The translations under genes and the position numbers were made by a program. A stretch of 64,000 nt of DNA from NCBI GenBank assembly GCA_016182605.1, contig JACPGE010000016.1, positions 62,001 through 126,000 of the forward strand, in the 5' to 3' direction. The notes beneath the pieces were generated by a model. That model ran no database searches and was not told where the DNA came from. It was given only the letters and a program-made list of their open reading frames with translations. Positions 33,552-42,001 of this stretch are shown here, piece after piece (the first letter of the stretch is position 1; every line of letters starts with the position of its first letter). The DNA comes from Candidatus Hydrogenedentota bacterium (lineage in GTDB: Bacteria; Hydrogenedentota; Hydrogenedentia; Hydrogenedentales; JAEUWI01).

Positions 33552-33961
33552 GAGGCCGGGGCTGTTTGTTCGAGGGGGCTGTCCCCGCCGGGTGTGGATC
33601 TCCCCAACTCCCCAGCACCGGCCCGCACCGGCGCGGGGCTGTCCCCGGAACACTGCCCAGCTATCCCGGCCTCAGCGTGCGAAGAGCTGCTTCGGCGCGG
33701 CCTTGATTGAAGTCCGCATCAGCGCCTCCAGAGTAGCACGCCGCTCGACGAGCGTCGTGATTGAGGCGTCAACGTGCATCGGATGCAGCATGAAAAAACG
33801 GCCTTGGGATGCTCCCGGGGACAGCCCCTCGCCGATGGGGGGTGGCGCTGCCAGGTCAGCGTCTGTGGCCCCGGCGTACGGAGCGAACTGTACATCACCG
33901 GACGCTTACGAAGTCAGAAGGGCTTACGGAACAAACGCCTGGGGCCCAGAATTGATCCAGG
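33552..33961. repeat. Intergenic repeats, including partial copy 3 of the composite repeat
   Basis: This stretch has no supportable gene. GGGGCTGTCCCC-type palindromic motifs occur near 33574, 33638 and 33819, matching the ends of the MITE-like element at 28.3 kb. At 33895-33962 the sequence GGCTTACGGAACAAACGCCT and following GGGGCCCAGAATTGATCCAGG match, with substitutions, the complement of 38213-38262. These are degenerate copies of the dispersed elements. Confidence 0.55.
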
Positions 33962-36900
33962 CTAGGTTCTGCCGCCAGCGAGCGTCTCGCGCAGCTTGGC
34001 GGCAAGCGCCGCTTCGGTGAAAGGTTTGGCGAGGAAGTGGACGCCGGAATCGAGAATACCTTCGTGGGCGATGAAATCCGCGGTGTAGCCGGAAAGAAAA
34101 AGGCACTTGAGTGCGGGGTGCCTCGAGGCGAGGGTATCCCAAAGCATGCGGCCGCTCATGCCGGGCATGATAACATCCGTGACGAGGACGTCGATGCCGC
34201 CGCTGTGCTGTTCGGCGAGTTCCAGGGCATCCAGTGGCGAGGGTGCGGCGAGCACGCTATAGCCAAGATGCTCCAGCAGCCTTCGGACGAGCATTAAGAG
34301 CGCGGTTTCGTCTTCCACGAGGAGGATGGTTTCCGTGCCGCCGGTAACGCACACCTTTTGGCCGGCCCCATCGCGGGTCCAGACTTCCTGGGTTTCACGG
34401 GGAAACCCGATCTCGAAGGTGGCGCCTTCGCCGGGGGCGCTGTGGACGCTAACGAAGCCGCGGTTCTGCCTCGCGATGCCATAAACGGTGGACAAGCCGA
34501 GTCCGGTGCCTTCGCCAATGGCCTTGGTGGTGAAGAAGGGCTCGAAGATATGGGCGAGGGTATCCTGATCCATGCCGCAGCCGCTGTCGCGGACGGTAAG
34601 GATCACGTAGTCTCCGGGCTCGATCTCTTCGCGGCAGTTGCTCCCCGGGCCACCGCAGAGGCGGTTGGCGGTTTCGAGGGAGACGGCGCCATTCCCGGCA
34701 ATGGCGTCGCGGGCGTTGACCATGAGATTGGCAAGGAGCTGGTGGACTTGGGCGGGGTCCATTTTAACGGGCCACAAGGCCTTTCCGGGCTTCCAGATGA
34801 GATCGATATTTTCTCCGATGAGGCGGCCGAGCATCTTGATCTGGCCGGAGACGATGTCATTCAGGTCGAGCACTTTGGGTGCGATGGTCTGTTTTCGCGC
34901 AAAGGCAAGCAATTGGCGGGTGAGTTCGGCGGAACGCTCCGCGGCGTTAATAATGGCCTGGAGATCGCTGCGCACGGCGTCGCTGAGATCGGGGGTCTGA
35001 ATGGCGAAGCCCGCATGCCCAAGGATAACGCCAAGCATGTTGTTGAAATCGTGGGCAACGCCGCCGGCGAGGCGTCCAATGGATTCCAGTTTTTGCGATT
35101 GGCGCAGTTGCTCTTCCAGAACTTCCCGGCGGGCCTCGGCCTGCCTGGCCTCCGTGATATCGGCCGCGATGCCGCCGATGGAGGTGATTTCCCGATTTTC
35201 ATTGCGCAAGGGGAAAAGCACGGAACTGAAGATGCGGGTAACGCCTCCGACGGTAAAGGAGTCTTCCACCGGCTGGGGCATGCCCGTGGCGCAAACGAGC
35301 TGAATACGGTTTTGAAAGTGCGCGGTGGTGCCGGGATCGAGGAATTCGCCGTAGCGGTGGCCCACGAGTCGGGACTGCTCGACGCCGAGGATCTCGCATG
35401 CCGCCTTGTTCACGAGCAGGTATTGGCCTTCCAGGTCGATCTCGGTGATGAGGAGGGGGCTGTGGTCGAGAATCCCCTGAAGGCGGTTGGTGATGGCGTG
35501 AAGGGAAAGACTCGCGATCTTTCGATCCGTGACCACTTCGGAGAAGACGAGTATGCCCCCGATCCCGCCGTCTTCCCTGTGCCAGGGGTGAACCTCCCAA
35601 CGCATCCAGTCCAAGTGTCCGCCGGCGCGCGGAAAAGGGTCCTCGTCGCATTTTTCAGTGGCGCCTTCGAGACAGCGGCGGTGGATCGCCTTCCAGCGTT
35701 CGGGGAGATCCGGAAAAACATCGTAGTGACTCCGCCCAATCAAGTCCCGATCGAGCAGATCGTAGTCGATGTGCCACCTCCTGCTGGCGGCGAGATAGCG
35801 CATGTCCCGATCGAACATGGCGATGGCGGCGGGGCTGTATTCGATGAAGAGGCGGAACTGCTCTTCCCGGATAGCGAGGGCATCCGCGGCGCGTTTTTGC
35901 TCGGTAATGTCGTGTGCAAGCACGAGCCTGCAAGCGCGTCCGGCGAAATCGAGTTTGTGCGAGACCATTTGGACGTCTATCCGGGAGCCGTCTTTGCGGC
36001 AATGGCGCACGTTGTCCGACTTGAAGAGGCCCTCGTCCTGCACGCGGGTGAGCGTTTGAAAGAGAAGTTGCCGGTCTTCCGCCGGCCGGATATCGGCGAT
36101 GCTCATGGCAAGAAATTCTTTCCGGCTGTAACCGTACTGAACGGTAGCGGCGTCGTTGACTTCCACGAAAGCGAGCGATTCCAGATCGAAGACCCACATG
36201 GGATGGGGGTTGGCTTCGAAGAGGCTGCGATAGCGCGCTTCGCGATCGCGAAGCTGGTTCTCGAAAATGCTGCGCTCGGTAATGTCCAGCACGGTGCCCG
36301 AATAGCGGATCGGCTCGCCCGCGGCATTGCTCCCGCGATAGACGCTTGGAGCAAAGTAGCGCACATCGCCCCATTCTGGATTGGTCCGGTAGACCAATCC
36401 CGGGGGACCTTCGCCGCGCAGGATGGCATCCATCGCGCCAATGATGGCGGCGCGATCCTCCGGATGAACGCGGGCGAGGAACTCCTCCAGTTTGGGAAAT
36501 GGCTTGCCGGCATCCAGCCCGTGCATGGCGCACATTTGAGCGGAACACCACCCTTGGCCGGAGGGCACGTCGAACTCCCAACTGCCAAGACGCGCATGCG
36601 CCTCCGCGGCCTCCAGGCGTGTCATCTGCAATTTCATGGCCGCTTCCGCGGCACGCTCCGCGCTTTGGTCCCGGAAGACGAGAACCACTCCGCTGGTGTG
36701 GCCCTGCTTGTCCAAGATGGGCGCGCTGCTGTCGGCAATGGGGCGCTTGACGCCATCGCGGGCCCGGAGCAAGGTGTGTGTTGCGAGCCCCGCGGCCTTT
36801 CCGGTGCTCATGACCTGGTGCACAGGGCTGGGGATCGATTCGCCGGACTCCCCGTTGACGATGCAAAAGACATCTTCAAGGGGCTTTCCAGACGCCTCGG

Positions 36901-38047
36901 ATTCGATCCAACCGGTGAGGGCTTCCGCCTGGGGATTCATCTTTTTGACGCGGCCCAGACCATCGGCCGTGATAACGGCATCGCCGATGCTGTAGAGCGC
37001 GAGGCGGAACTCCTCATTGGCCTGCCCCAATTCCTGTTCAGCCTGAAACATGACGCGATAGAGATCGGCCTGGCGCTCGCGGTAGCGGAAGGCAATCATG
37101 AAAGCGGCGAGTACGGTGGCCAGGGCTATGATCAGCGCGGTCAGTCTGGACTGCTGCCGGACCGCGGCGAGGCATTCCGACTCGTCGATCTTGGAGATCA
37201 GTACCCACTCGGAATCGGGAATGGCGCACAAGTCGGCCAAAACGCGCTCGCCCCGGTAATCGGCCCCTTCGAAAATTCCCCTGCGGCCGAGCGCGGCCTG
37301 AACGGCGGGAATCTGAAGCTCCGTCACTGGATAGCGCCTGCTGAACGGCGGGCCATCCACATGGCGCAGCCTGCTAACGAACACGATTTCGCCGGCCATC
37401 TTCACGGCAAGCGTGTTCTCCGCCGTGGCGCTCGGAAAGGGCCAGGCTTGAAGCAGCGGATAAAGATAATCCTCTGCGGCGAAACGGAGCGTCAAGACCG
37501 CCAGGATCTTTCCGGTGGTGTCGAATACAGGAGCTACGGCATCTATCCAGACTTCCCCGCTCTGGTCTGGGTACAAGCGGGATAGCACTTCTTCCCCCCG
37601 TGCAACGGCGGCATCGGCCGCGGCGAGCATCTCTGCCGGCACGGAAGCAGGGGCCTCTGGCTCGGCGGCGAGCAGCTTGCCCTCCAAATCACGGATGTAA
37701 GCTGCCCGGCAACCCTTTTCCTCTATCTCCAGGCTCAAAAGATGCTGAAGGTGTTCCATTCCGGCAGGTGCGGGCGGCGCGCTTTGCACTTCGAACACGG
37801 CACTTGCAAGCAGCCCGTTCCGGGAAAGGCGGGCGGCGTCGGAGAGGCACTCTTTGCGCCAATGGGCGATCTCGCGCGCTTTCGATTCGCCGATACTGAG
37901 GAGTTCCCGGTATTTTTCCCCACGAATACGCGCAGTATCGACGCGGTAATAGACATAGCCCGCAACGGCCAAGAGCAATGCCGCTCCGAAGAAGAGCAAC
38001 ACCGCCCTTCGCTTGGACGGACCCCGTGTTCGTAAGCCTGACCGCAT
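33962..38047 (-). CDS. Membrane hybrid histidine kinase with multiple PAS domains and receiver
   Basis: A 1361-residue sensor. The first transmembrane helix (about 15-36) and a second near residues 305-325 bracket an extracytoplasmic Cache-like sensor. At least five PAS/PAC modules follow (marked by DITERS, DITEQK, VVTDRK, DITEAR boundaries), then HisKA with the phosphoacceptor in GGVAHDFNNMLG, an ATPase domain (N box near NLMVNARDA; GEGTGLGLS) and a C-terminal receiver whose Asp lies in VLVTDVIMPG. The arrangement is typical of orphan hybrid kinases. The ligand is unknown and no regulator gene is adjacent. The start is ATG at 38047 with GGAG 11 bases upstream; a TTG one codon earlier is less likely. 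Confidence 0.93.
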   Translation of the reverse strand: MRSGLRTRGPSKRRAVLLFFGAALLLAVAGYVYYRVDTARIRGEKYRELLSIGESKAREIAHWRKECLSDAARLSRNGLLASAVFEVQSAPPAPAGMEHLQHLLSLEIEEKGCRAAYIRDLEGKLLAAEPEAPASVPAEMLAAADAAVARGEEVLSRLYPDQSGEVWIDAVAPVFDTTGKILAVLTLRFAAEDYLYPLLQAWPFPSATAENTLAVKMAGEIVFVSRLRHVDGPPFSRRYPVTELQIPAVQAALGRRGIFEGADYRGERVLADLCAIPDSEWVLISKIDESECLAAVRQQSRLTALIIALATVLAAFMIAFRYRERQADLYRVMFQAEQELGQANEEFRLALYSIGDAVITADGLGRVKKMNPQAEALTGWIESEASGKPLEDVFCIVNGESGESIPSPVHQVMSTGKAAGLATHTLLRARDGVKRPIADSSAPILDKQGHTSGVVLVFRDQSAERAAEAAMKLQMTRLEAAEAHARLGSWEFDVPSGQGWCSAQMCAMHGLDAGKPFPKLEEFLARVHPEDRAAIIGAMDAILRGEGPPGLVYRTNPEWGDVRYFAPSVYRGSNAAGEPIRYSGTVLDITERSIFENQLRDREARYRSLFEANPHPMWVFDLESLAFVEVNDAATVQYGYSRKEFLAMSIADIRPAEDRQLLFQTLTRVQDEGLFKSDNVRHCRKDGSRIDVQMVSHKLDFAGRACRLVLAHDITEQKRAADALAIREEQFRLFIEYSPAAIAMFDRDMRYLAASRRWHIDYDLLDRDLIGRSHYDVFPDLPERWKAIHRRCLEGATEKCDEDPFPRAGGHLDWMRWEVHPWHREDGGIGGILVFSEVVTDRKIASLSLHAITNRLQGILDHSPLLITEIDLEGQYLLVNKAACEILGVEQSRLVGHRYGEFLDPGTTAHFQNRIQLVCATGMPQPVEDSFTVGGVTRIFSSVLFPLRNENREITSIGGIAADITEARQAEARREVLEEQLRQSQKLESIGRLAGGVAHDFNNMLGVILGHAGFAIQTPDLSDAVRSDLQAIINAAERSAELTRQLLAFARKQTIAPKVLDLNDIVSGQIKMLGRLIGENIDLIWKPGKALWPVKMDPAQVHQLLANLMVNARDAIAGNGAVSLETANRLCGGPGSNCREEIEPGDYVILTVRDSGCGMDQDTLAHIFEPFFTTKAIGEGTGLGLSTVYGIARQNRGFVSVHSAPGEGATFEIGFPRETQEVWTRDGAGQKVCVTGGTETILLVEDETALLMLVRRLLEHLGYSVLAAPSPLDALELAEQHSGGIDVLVTDVIMPGMSGRMLWDTLASRHPALKCLFLSGYTADFIAHEGILDSGVHFLAKPFTEAALAAKLRETLAGGRT

Positions 38048-38209
38048 CAAAGCGCCTGCTCCCCAGAGTATTCGGCAATACAGGATACGATGCCCCCATT
38101 GGCCGCGATCTTCCTGCCAGAAACCGGCGCCGCGCGGTTCGGATTGCGATAGGAGACATAATTGCGCCGCAGTGCCCAGTATACCCCAAACGGAGGGGAC
38201 CTGCTAGGG

Positions 38210-38470
38210 ACCTTAACCCGGATAAATCACGGGCTCCACGCGTTTGTTCCGTAACTCCTTCTTAGCCCGGATAAATCACGGGCTCCTAACAATGTAGTCT
38301 TAACACCCACTCACACATATCGTTATCCCAACTTCAAATCTGGGAATGACAAACAGCCCGTGATTTAGCCTGCCCGGTGAACGCCAGCACCATCGCCACG
38401 CTAAATATGCGGGTTAGCCCGCACATTTCACTGCGCTCCAAATACCCGCTCGCGCATTGACCCTGCAAGT
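38210..38470. repeat. Composite palindromic repeat, copy 2 (inverted relative to 28 kb)
   Basis: TAAATCACGGGCT at 38272-38284 and its complement at 38355-38367 reproduce the second unit of copy 1. The intervening DNA matches 28107-28176 in reverse complement with scattered differences. An extra TAAATCACGGGCT lies at 38223-38235. Beyond it ACATTTCACT..GTGACGAAATGT (about 38424-38480) corresponds to the first unit. The rest of 38048-38569 holds nothing else recognisable. Confidence 0.72.
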
Positions 38471-38569
38471 GACGAAATGTACAGGTTACTATCATATCCC
38501 TCCTGGTGACTGTGGGACAAGCCGCTGAGGCGCGGTGAAAAAGGGGGCTTTCAGCAAGAATGGCAGCCC

Positions 38570-40522
38570 TCAGGCAAGGCTATCCTGTCTGGCGCGGTTT
38601 GCAGCGAGCGCTGCAAGGGCGCGCTGGCGCGGCTGCGCAAAGAGCCGGGACCAGGTGAGGAAAATGAAAGCGCTGTAGAGGGGCTTGGCCACCGTGGGAT
38701 CGCCGCGATGCAAGCGGGCGGTGAGCGCACGCAGATAGGCGGGTTGCAGCACCCCCCCACTACATTTTTGTGCGTCGATTGCGTCTGCGAGGGTACGCTC
38801 CAGATCACCGCGCAGCCACTCGTTCACGGGGACCTCAAAACCCTGCTTGCGGCGGTAGACGAATTCGCGGGGCATGTGGCGCGCGAGAATGGCCTTGAGG
38901 GGTCGCTTCATTTCCTTTCCGCGGATCTTGTGTCCAGGGGGCAGGGCGAGGCCGAACTCCACGAGGCGGTGATCGAGGAAAGGGAAGCGGCCTTCAAGGC
39001 TGGCGGCCATGGCGATCTTGTCGGACTTGAGCATGAGGTCGTCGGGGATGAAGCTGTTCAGTTCGGTGTATTGCATGGCGCCCATGGCGTCGAGTCCGAG
39101 ACCGTGGGCATTTTGGAAGAGGGCGCGGAATACTTCCGAGGATCGGTAGCGTCCGACGGCGTCGAGCACGTCTTCTGAAAGCATATCGTGCTTCCGGGCA
39201 TCGTCGGTTTGGGCGAACCAGTTCATGTAGCGCTCGTAATCGGGCAGGCCTGCGTGGCGGCTGAATTTTTCGCCGCGGCGGCCCAGTTCCTTAAGGGCGC
39301 CGGGGAAGGCCTGGAGACCGCGGAATAAGGGCGCGGCGATACCCTGGCGCAGCGCGTTGGGCAGTTTTCCATAGCCCCCGGCAAAGCGGTCCCAGAAGAA
39401 ACGGGAATAGCCGCCGAAAGCCTCGTCTCCCCCATCGCCGCAATGGACGACGGTGACTTCGTTGGTGGCGGCCTTGCAAAGGGTGTAGAGGGGAATCATC
39501 GCGGGATCGGCGAGGGGCTCTTCGAGGTGCCAGAGGATATCGTCGAGGTGGTCCACCGAGGCCGCAGTGCAGTCGAAGACCTGATGGCGGGTGCCGCAGT
39601 GCTTCGCGGCCTGGCGTGCGTAGGCAGTTTCATCAAATCCGGCGTGGCCCGGAAAGCCAATGGAGAAGGTGCGCAGGGGCTCGTCTATAAGTTTGGACAT
39701 GAGCACGGCGATGAGGGAGGAATCGACACCGCCGCTGAGGAAGAGCCCCTGGGGCACTTCGCTCATGAGGTGTTCACCGATGGCATCGCTGAGGAGGGCT
39801 TCGAGCTGTTCGAGGTGGACGTCCCAGGAACGCGGGGAGATGCCGTCGAAGCGGGGCTGCCAGTAGCGCTGAATCTTCACTTCGCCATTCTGGACGCGCA
39901 TCCAATGTGCGGGCAGGAGCCGCCGGATCTTCGCGAAGGGGGTGTGTGCGCCGGGAATGAACTTAAAAGTGAAGTAATCGTAGAGAGCGACGGGATCGAG
40001 GGCCGTATCGAGATCGGGATCGAGCCAGAGGGCCTTCATTTCGGAGGCGAACGAAAATTGCTGCGCGTCGTGCCAGTAGTAGAGCGGCTTGATCCCGAAG
40101 CGGTCGCGCGCGATGAAGAGGCTGCGATCGCGGGCGTCCCAGATGGCGAAGGCAAACATGCCACGCAGTTTTTCGACGCAGCCCGCGCCCCAGGCCTCGT
40201 AGGCGTGCAGAATGGTTTCGGTGTCGGAGCGGGTCTTGTAGACGTAGCCCTTCGCCTCCAACTGGGGGCGGAGTTCTTCGTGGTTGTAAATCTCGCCGTT
40301 AAAGACGATCCAGACGCTGTCGTCCGCATTGCTGATGGGCTGTTTACCTCCGGAGACATCGACGATACTGAGGCGCCGCTGGCCCAGGGCGATCGCCCCG
40401 TCAATGTGGTGCCCCACATCGTCGGGCCCGCGATGGTGGAGAATGGTGGTCATGTCGTGCAAGAGCTGGGGGGACACGGGCCGCGCAGAATCATGATGGA
40501 GCTTGCCGCAGATACCACACAT
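38570..40522 (-). CDS. asnB: Glutamine-hydrolysing asparagine synthase (AsnB-type)
   Basis: A 650-residue two-domain amidotransferase. The N-terminal glutaminase has Cys2 as nucleophile (MCGICG), RRLSIVD (49-55) and FNGEIYN (74-80). The synthetase domain has the ATP-pyrophosphate loop SGGVDSS (263-269) and GDGGDEAFGGY. It would convert aspartate to asparagine using glutamine and ATP. This subfamily is also common in exopolysaccharide/exosortase loci, where it may amidate a sugar. Its neighbour two bases upstream is a glycosyltransferase, which favours a surface-glycan role. That assignment is inference. Confidence 0.92.
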   Translation of the reverse strand: MCGICGKLHHDSARPVSPQLLHDMTTILHHRGPDDVGHHIDGAIALGQRRLSIVDVSGGKQPISNADDSVWIVFNGEIYNHEELRPQLEAKGYVYKTRSDTETILHAYEAWGAGCVEKLRGMFAFAIWDARDRSLFIARDRFGIKPLYYWHDAQQFSFASEMKALWLDPDLDTALDPVALYDYFTFKFIPGAHTPFAKIRRLLPAHWMRVQNGEVKIQRYWQPRFDGISPRSWDVHLEQLEALLSDAIGEHLMSEVPQGLFLSGGVDSSLIAVLMSKLIDEPLRTFSIGFPGHAGFDETAYARQAAKHCGTRHQVFDCTAASVDHLDDILWHLEEPLADPAMIPLYTLCKAATNEVTVVHCGDGGDEAFGGYSRFFWDRFAGGYGKLPNALRQGIAAPLFRGLQAFPGALKELGRRGEKFSRHAGLPDYERYMNWFAQTDDARKHDMLSEDVLDAVGRYRSSEVFRALFQNAHGLGLDAMGAMQYTELNSFIPDDLMLKSDKIAMAASLEGRFPFLDHRLVEFGLALPPGHKIRGKEMKRPLKAILARHMPREFVYRRKQGFEVPVNEWLRGDLERTLADAIDAQKCSGGVLQPAYLRALTARLHRGDPTVAKPLYSAFIFLTWSRLFAQPRQRALAALAANRARQDSLA

Positions 40523-40524
40523 AT

Positions 40525-41640
40525 TCAGCGCACCTCATTCTGCAAGATATCGTCCAGTGCGGCCATAACGCGCGCCGCGCCGATGCGGTTAAGACACTCG
40601 GGAACGGGATACTTGGGGCATACGTCGGCGAGGCACGGGCTGCATTCGATATCTTCGCGCAGCACCCGGTGCTGCAGCCCGTAGGGATACCAGCGGTGCT
40701 TGTGGTCGCGGGCGCTGAAGATGGCGACGACAGGCGTGCCCATGGCCGCGGCAACGTGCATGGTGCCGGTGTCATTCGAGACAAATGCAGCGCAGTTGCG
40801 GGCGACCGCGGCGAGTTCCGCGATGGTGGTTTCGCCCGCGAGATCGATACAGCGATCACCGATGCCCGCTTTCATCCGCGCCGTGAGTTCGCGTTCGCCC
40901 GGGCTTCCGGTGAGCACGACCCAGTGGCCGTAGCGCTGAACAATGTGGCGGCCGGTCTCAATGAAACGATCGGGGAGCCAGCGGTTTGCAGGACGCTTTG
41001 CGCCGCATTGCATGCCGATGACGGGGGAGCCCGCCGCCGCCGCGAGCAGGCGCCGTGCTTTTGATTCCACTTCGGGCGAGAGGGCGATCCAGGGCATCGG
41101 GCCAATCTGGTGCGCGCCAAGGGGCTCCAGAAGGCGCATGATGCGGGGCGCCTGGCCCATGTCGTGTTCTTCGACGGCGACGAGCCGTGCGCCGGTGGTG
41201 TGCCGGATGCCGGCGCTGGCGGCAAGGGCAAGGTACTTCAGGAGGCTTTTGAACGGGGTGCGATCGTCGGGGAGGATGACTGCGAGATCGAATTGGGAGG
41301 CGCGAAACCGATTGCGCAGATCGCGGAGGAATGCGGGGCGGGCGGACTCGTCTTCGTAGTAGACGATCATCTCGTCAAATGTGGGGTCGTGTTCGAGGAC
41401 CTCGATGGCGCCGGGCGCGCCGCGTTTTGTGGGAGAGGTGAGCAGGGTGAGGTGTGCGCCGGGGAATTGCTTGCGCAAGGCCTGGAACGCGGGCAGGGCG
41501 ACGATGATATCGCCGAGATTTCCCAGGCGAATGACGAGGATACGTGCGGGCGTGGCGGACCGCCGCCCCCCGGGGAGGTGGCGAAGCATGGCGGCGGCGG
41601 AGCGGAGGATCGTATTTTGCAACTGAAGCGGCACTTTCAT
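40525..41640 (-). CDS. Glycosyltransferase family 9 (heptosyltransferase-like)
   Basis: A 371-residue GT-B enzyme of the ADP-heptose:LPS heptosyltransferase family. Family motifs are RLGNLGDIIVALPAFQAL near the N terminus, GMQCGAKRPANRWLPDRF in the middle, and SNDTGTMHVAAAMGTPVVAIF, quoted in part as NDTGTMHVAAAMG, in the nucleotide-sugar site. A C-terminal Cys-rich segment (CSPCLADVCPKYPVPEC) is usual for the group. It is expected to act at the inner face of the cytoplasmic membrane on lipopolysaccharide or another glycan. It starts the asnB operon with a two-base gap; the ribosome binding site is weak. Confidence 0.9.
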   Translation of the reverse strand: MKVPLQLQNTILRSAAAMLRHLPGGRRSATPARILVIRLGNLGDIIVALPAFQALRKQFPGAHLTLLTSPTKRGAPGAIEVLEHDPTFDEMIVYYEDESARPAFLRDLRNRFRASQFDLAVILPDDRTPFKSLLKYLALAASAGIRHTTGARLVAVEEHDMGQAPRIMRLLEPLGAHQIGPMPWIALSPEVESKARRLLAAAAGSPVIGMQCGAKRPANRWLPDRFIETGRHIVQRYGHWVVLTGSPGERELTARMKAGIGDRCIDLAGETTIAELAAVARNCAAFVSNDTGTMHVAAAMGTPVVAIFSARDHKHRWYPYGLQHRVLREDIECSPCLADVCPKYPVPECLNRIGAARVMAALDDILQNEVR

Positions 41641-42001
41641 CGGCGGCGCTGGGCCCTACTGGCCAGGGTTGGGAACACGGAGCGCAGTATAGCAGCCGTG
41701 ACGGGACGGGCGCATACGCGACGGAAGCGGGCGTTGTGACAGCGCGCGATCTCTAAGAGAGGAGAGCAGACTAAGTTATATGTTGACACAAAACTGCTTG
41801 CAATTTTCACCCCATTGTAGTTAGATCAAGAAGCTTGGCACTGACGGGGGGGTGGCGGAAGGCAGCTCCTTTTCGAATTGGGATTGCTGCCGCGCGGAAG
41901 CGGCACTCCATTCCTAATGCCGTTGCCGCACAACTTGGCGCTTGATCCCGCCGCAGCAGCTTACTTTGCCGCGTTCATTCACTACAGGAAGGCAGGTGCT
42001 C
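41641..42001. other. Divergent intergenic region upstream of chemoreceptor
   Basis: This region separates a minus-strand glycosyltransferase from a plus-strand chemoreceptor gene. A TTGACA at 41783-41788 could be a -35 but no matching -10 is clear. TTGGCAC at 41835 looks like half of a sigma-54 site but lacks the downstream GC. I see no gene here. Confidence 0.35.

Noticed and set aside
34358-37585. 1075-codon plus-strand frame opposite the hybrid kinase
   Set aside because: It is the complement of a multi-PAS kinase, glycine-rich and without motifs.
41833-41850. TTGGCAC before the chemoreceptor as a sigma-54 promoter
   Set aside because: No GC dinucleotide occurs at the required distance downstream; a run of Gs is there instead.
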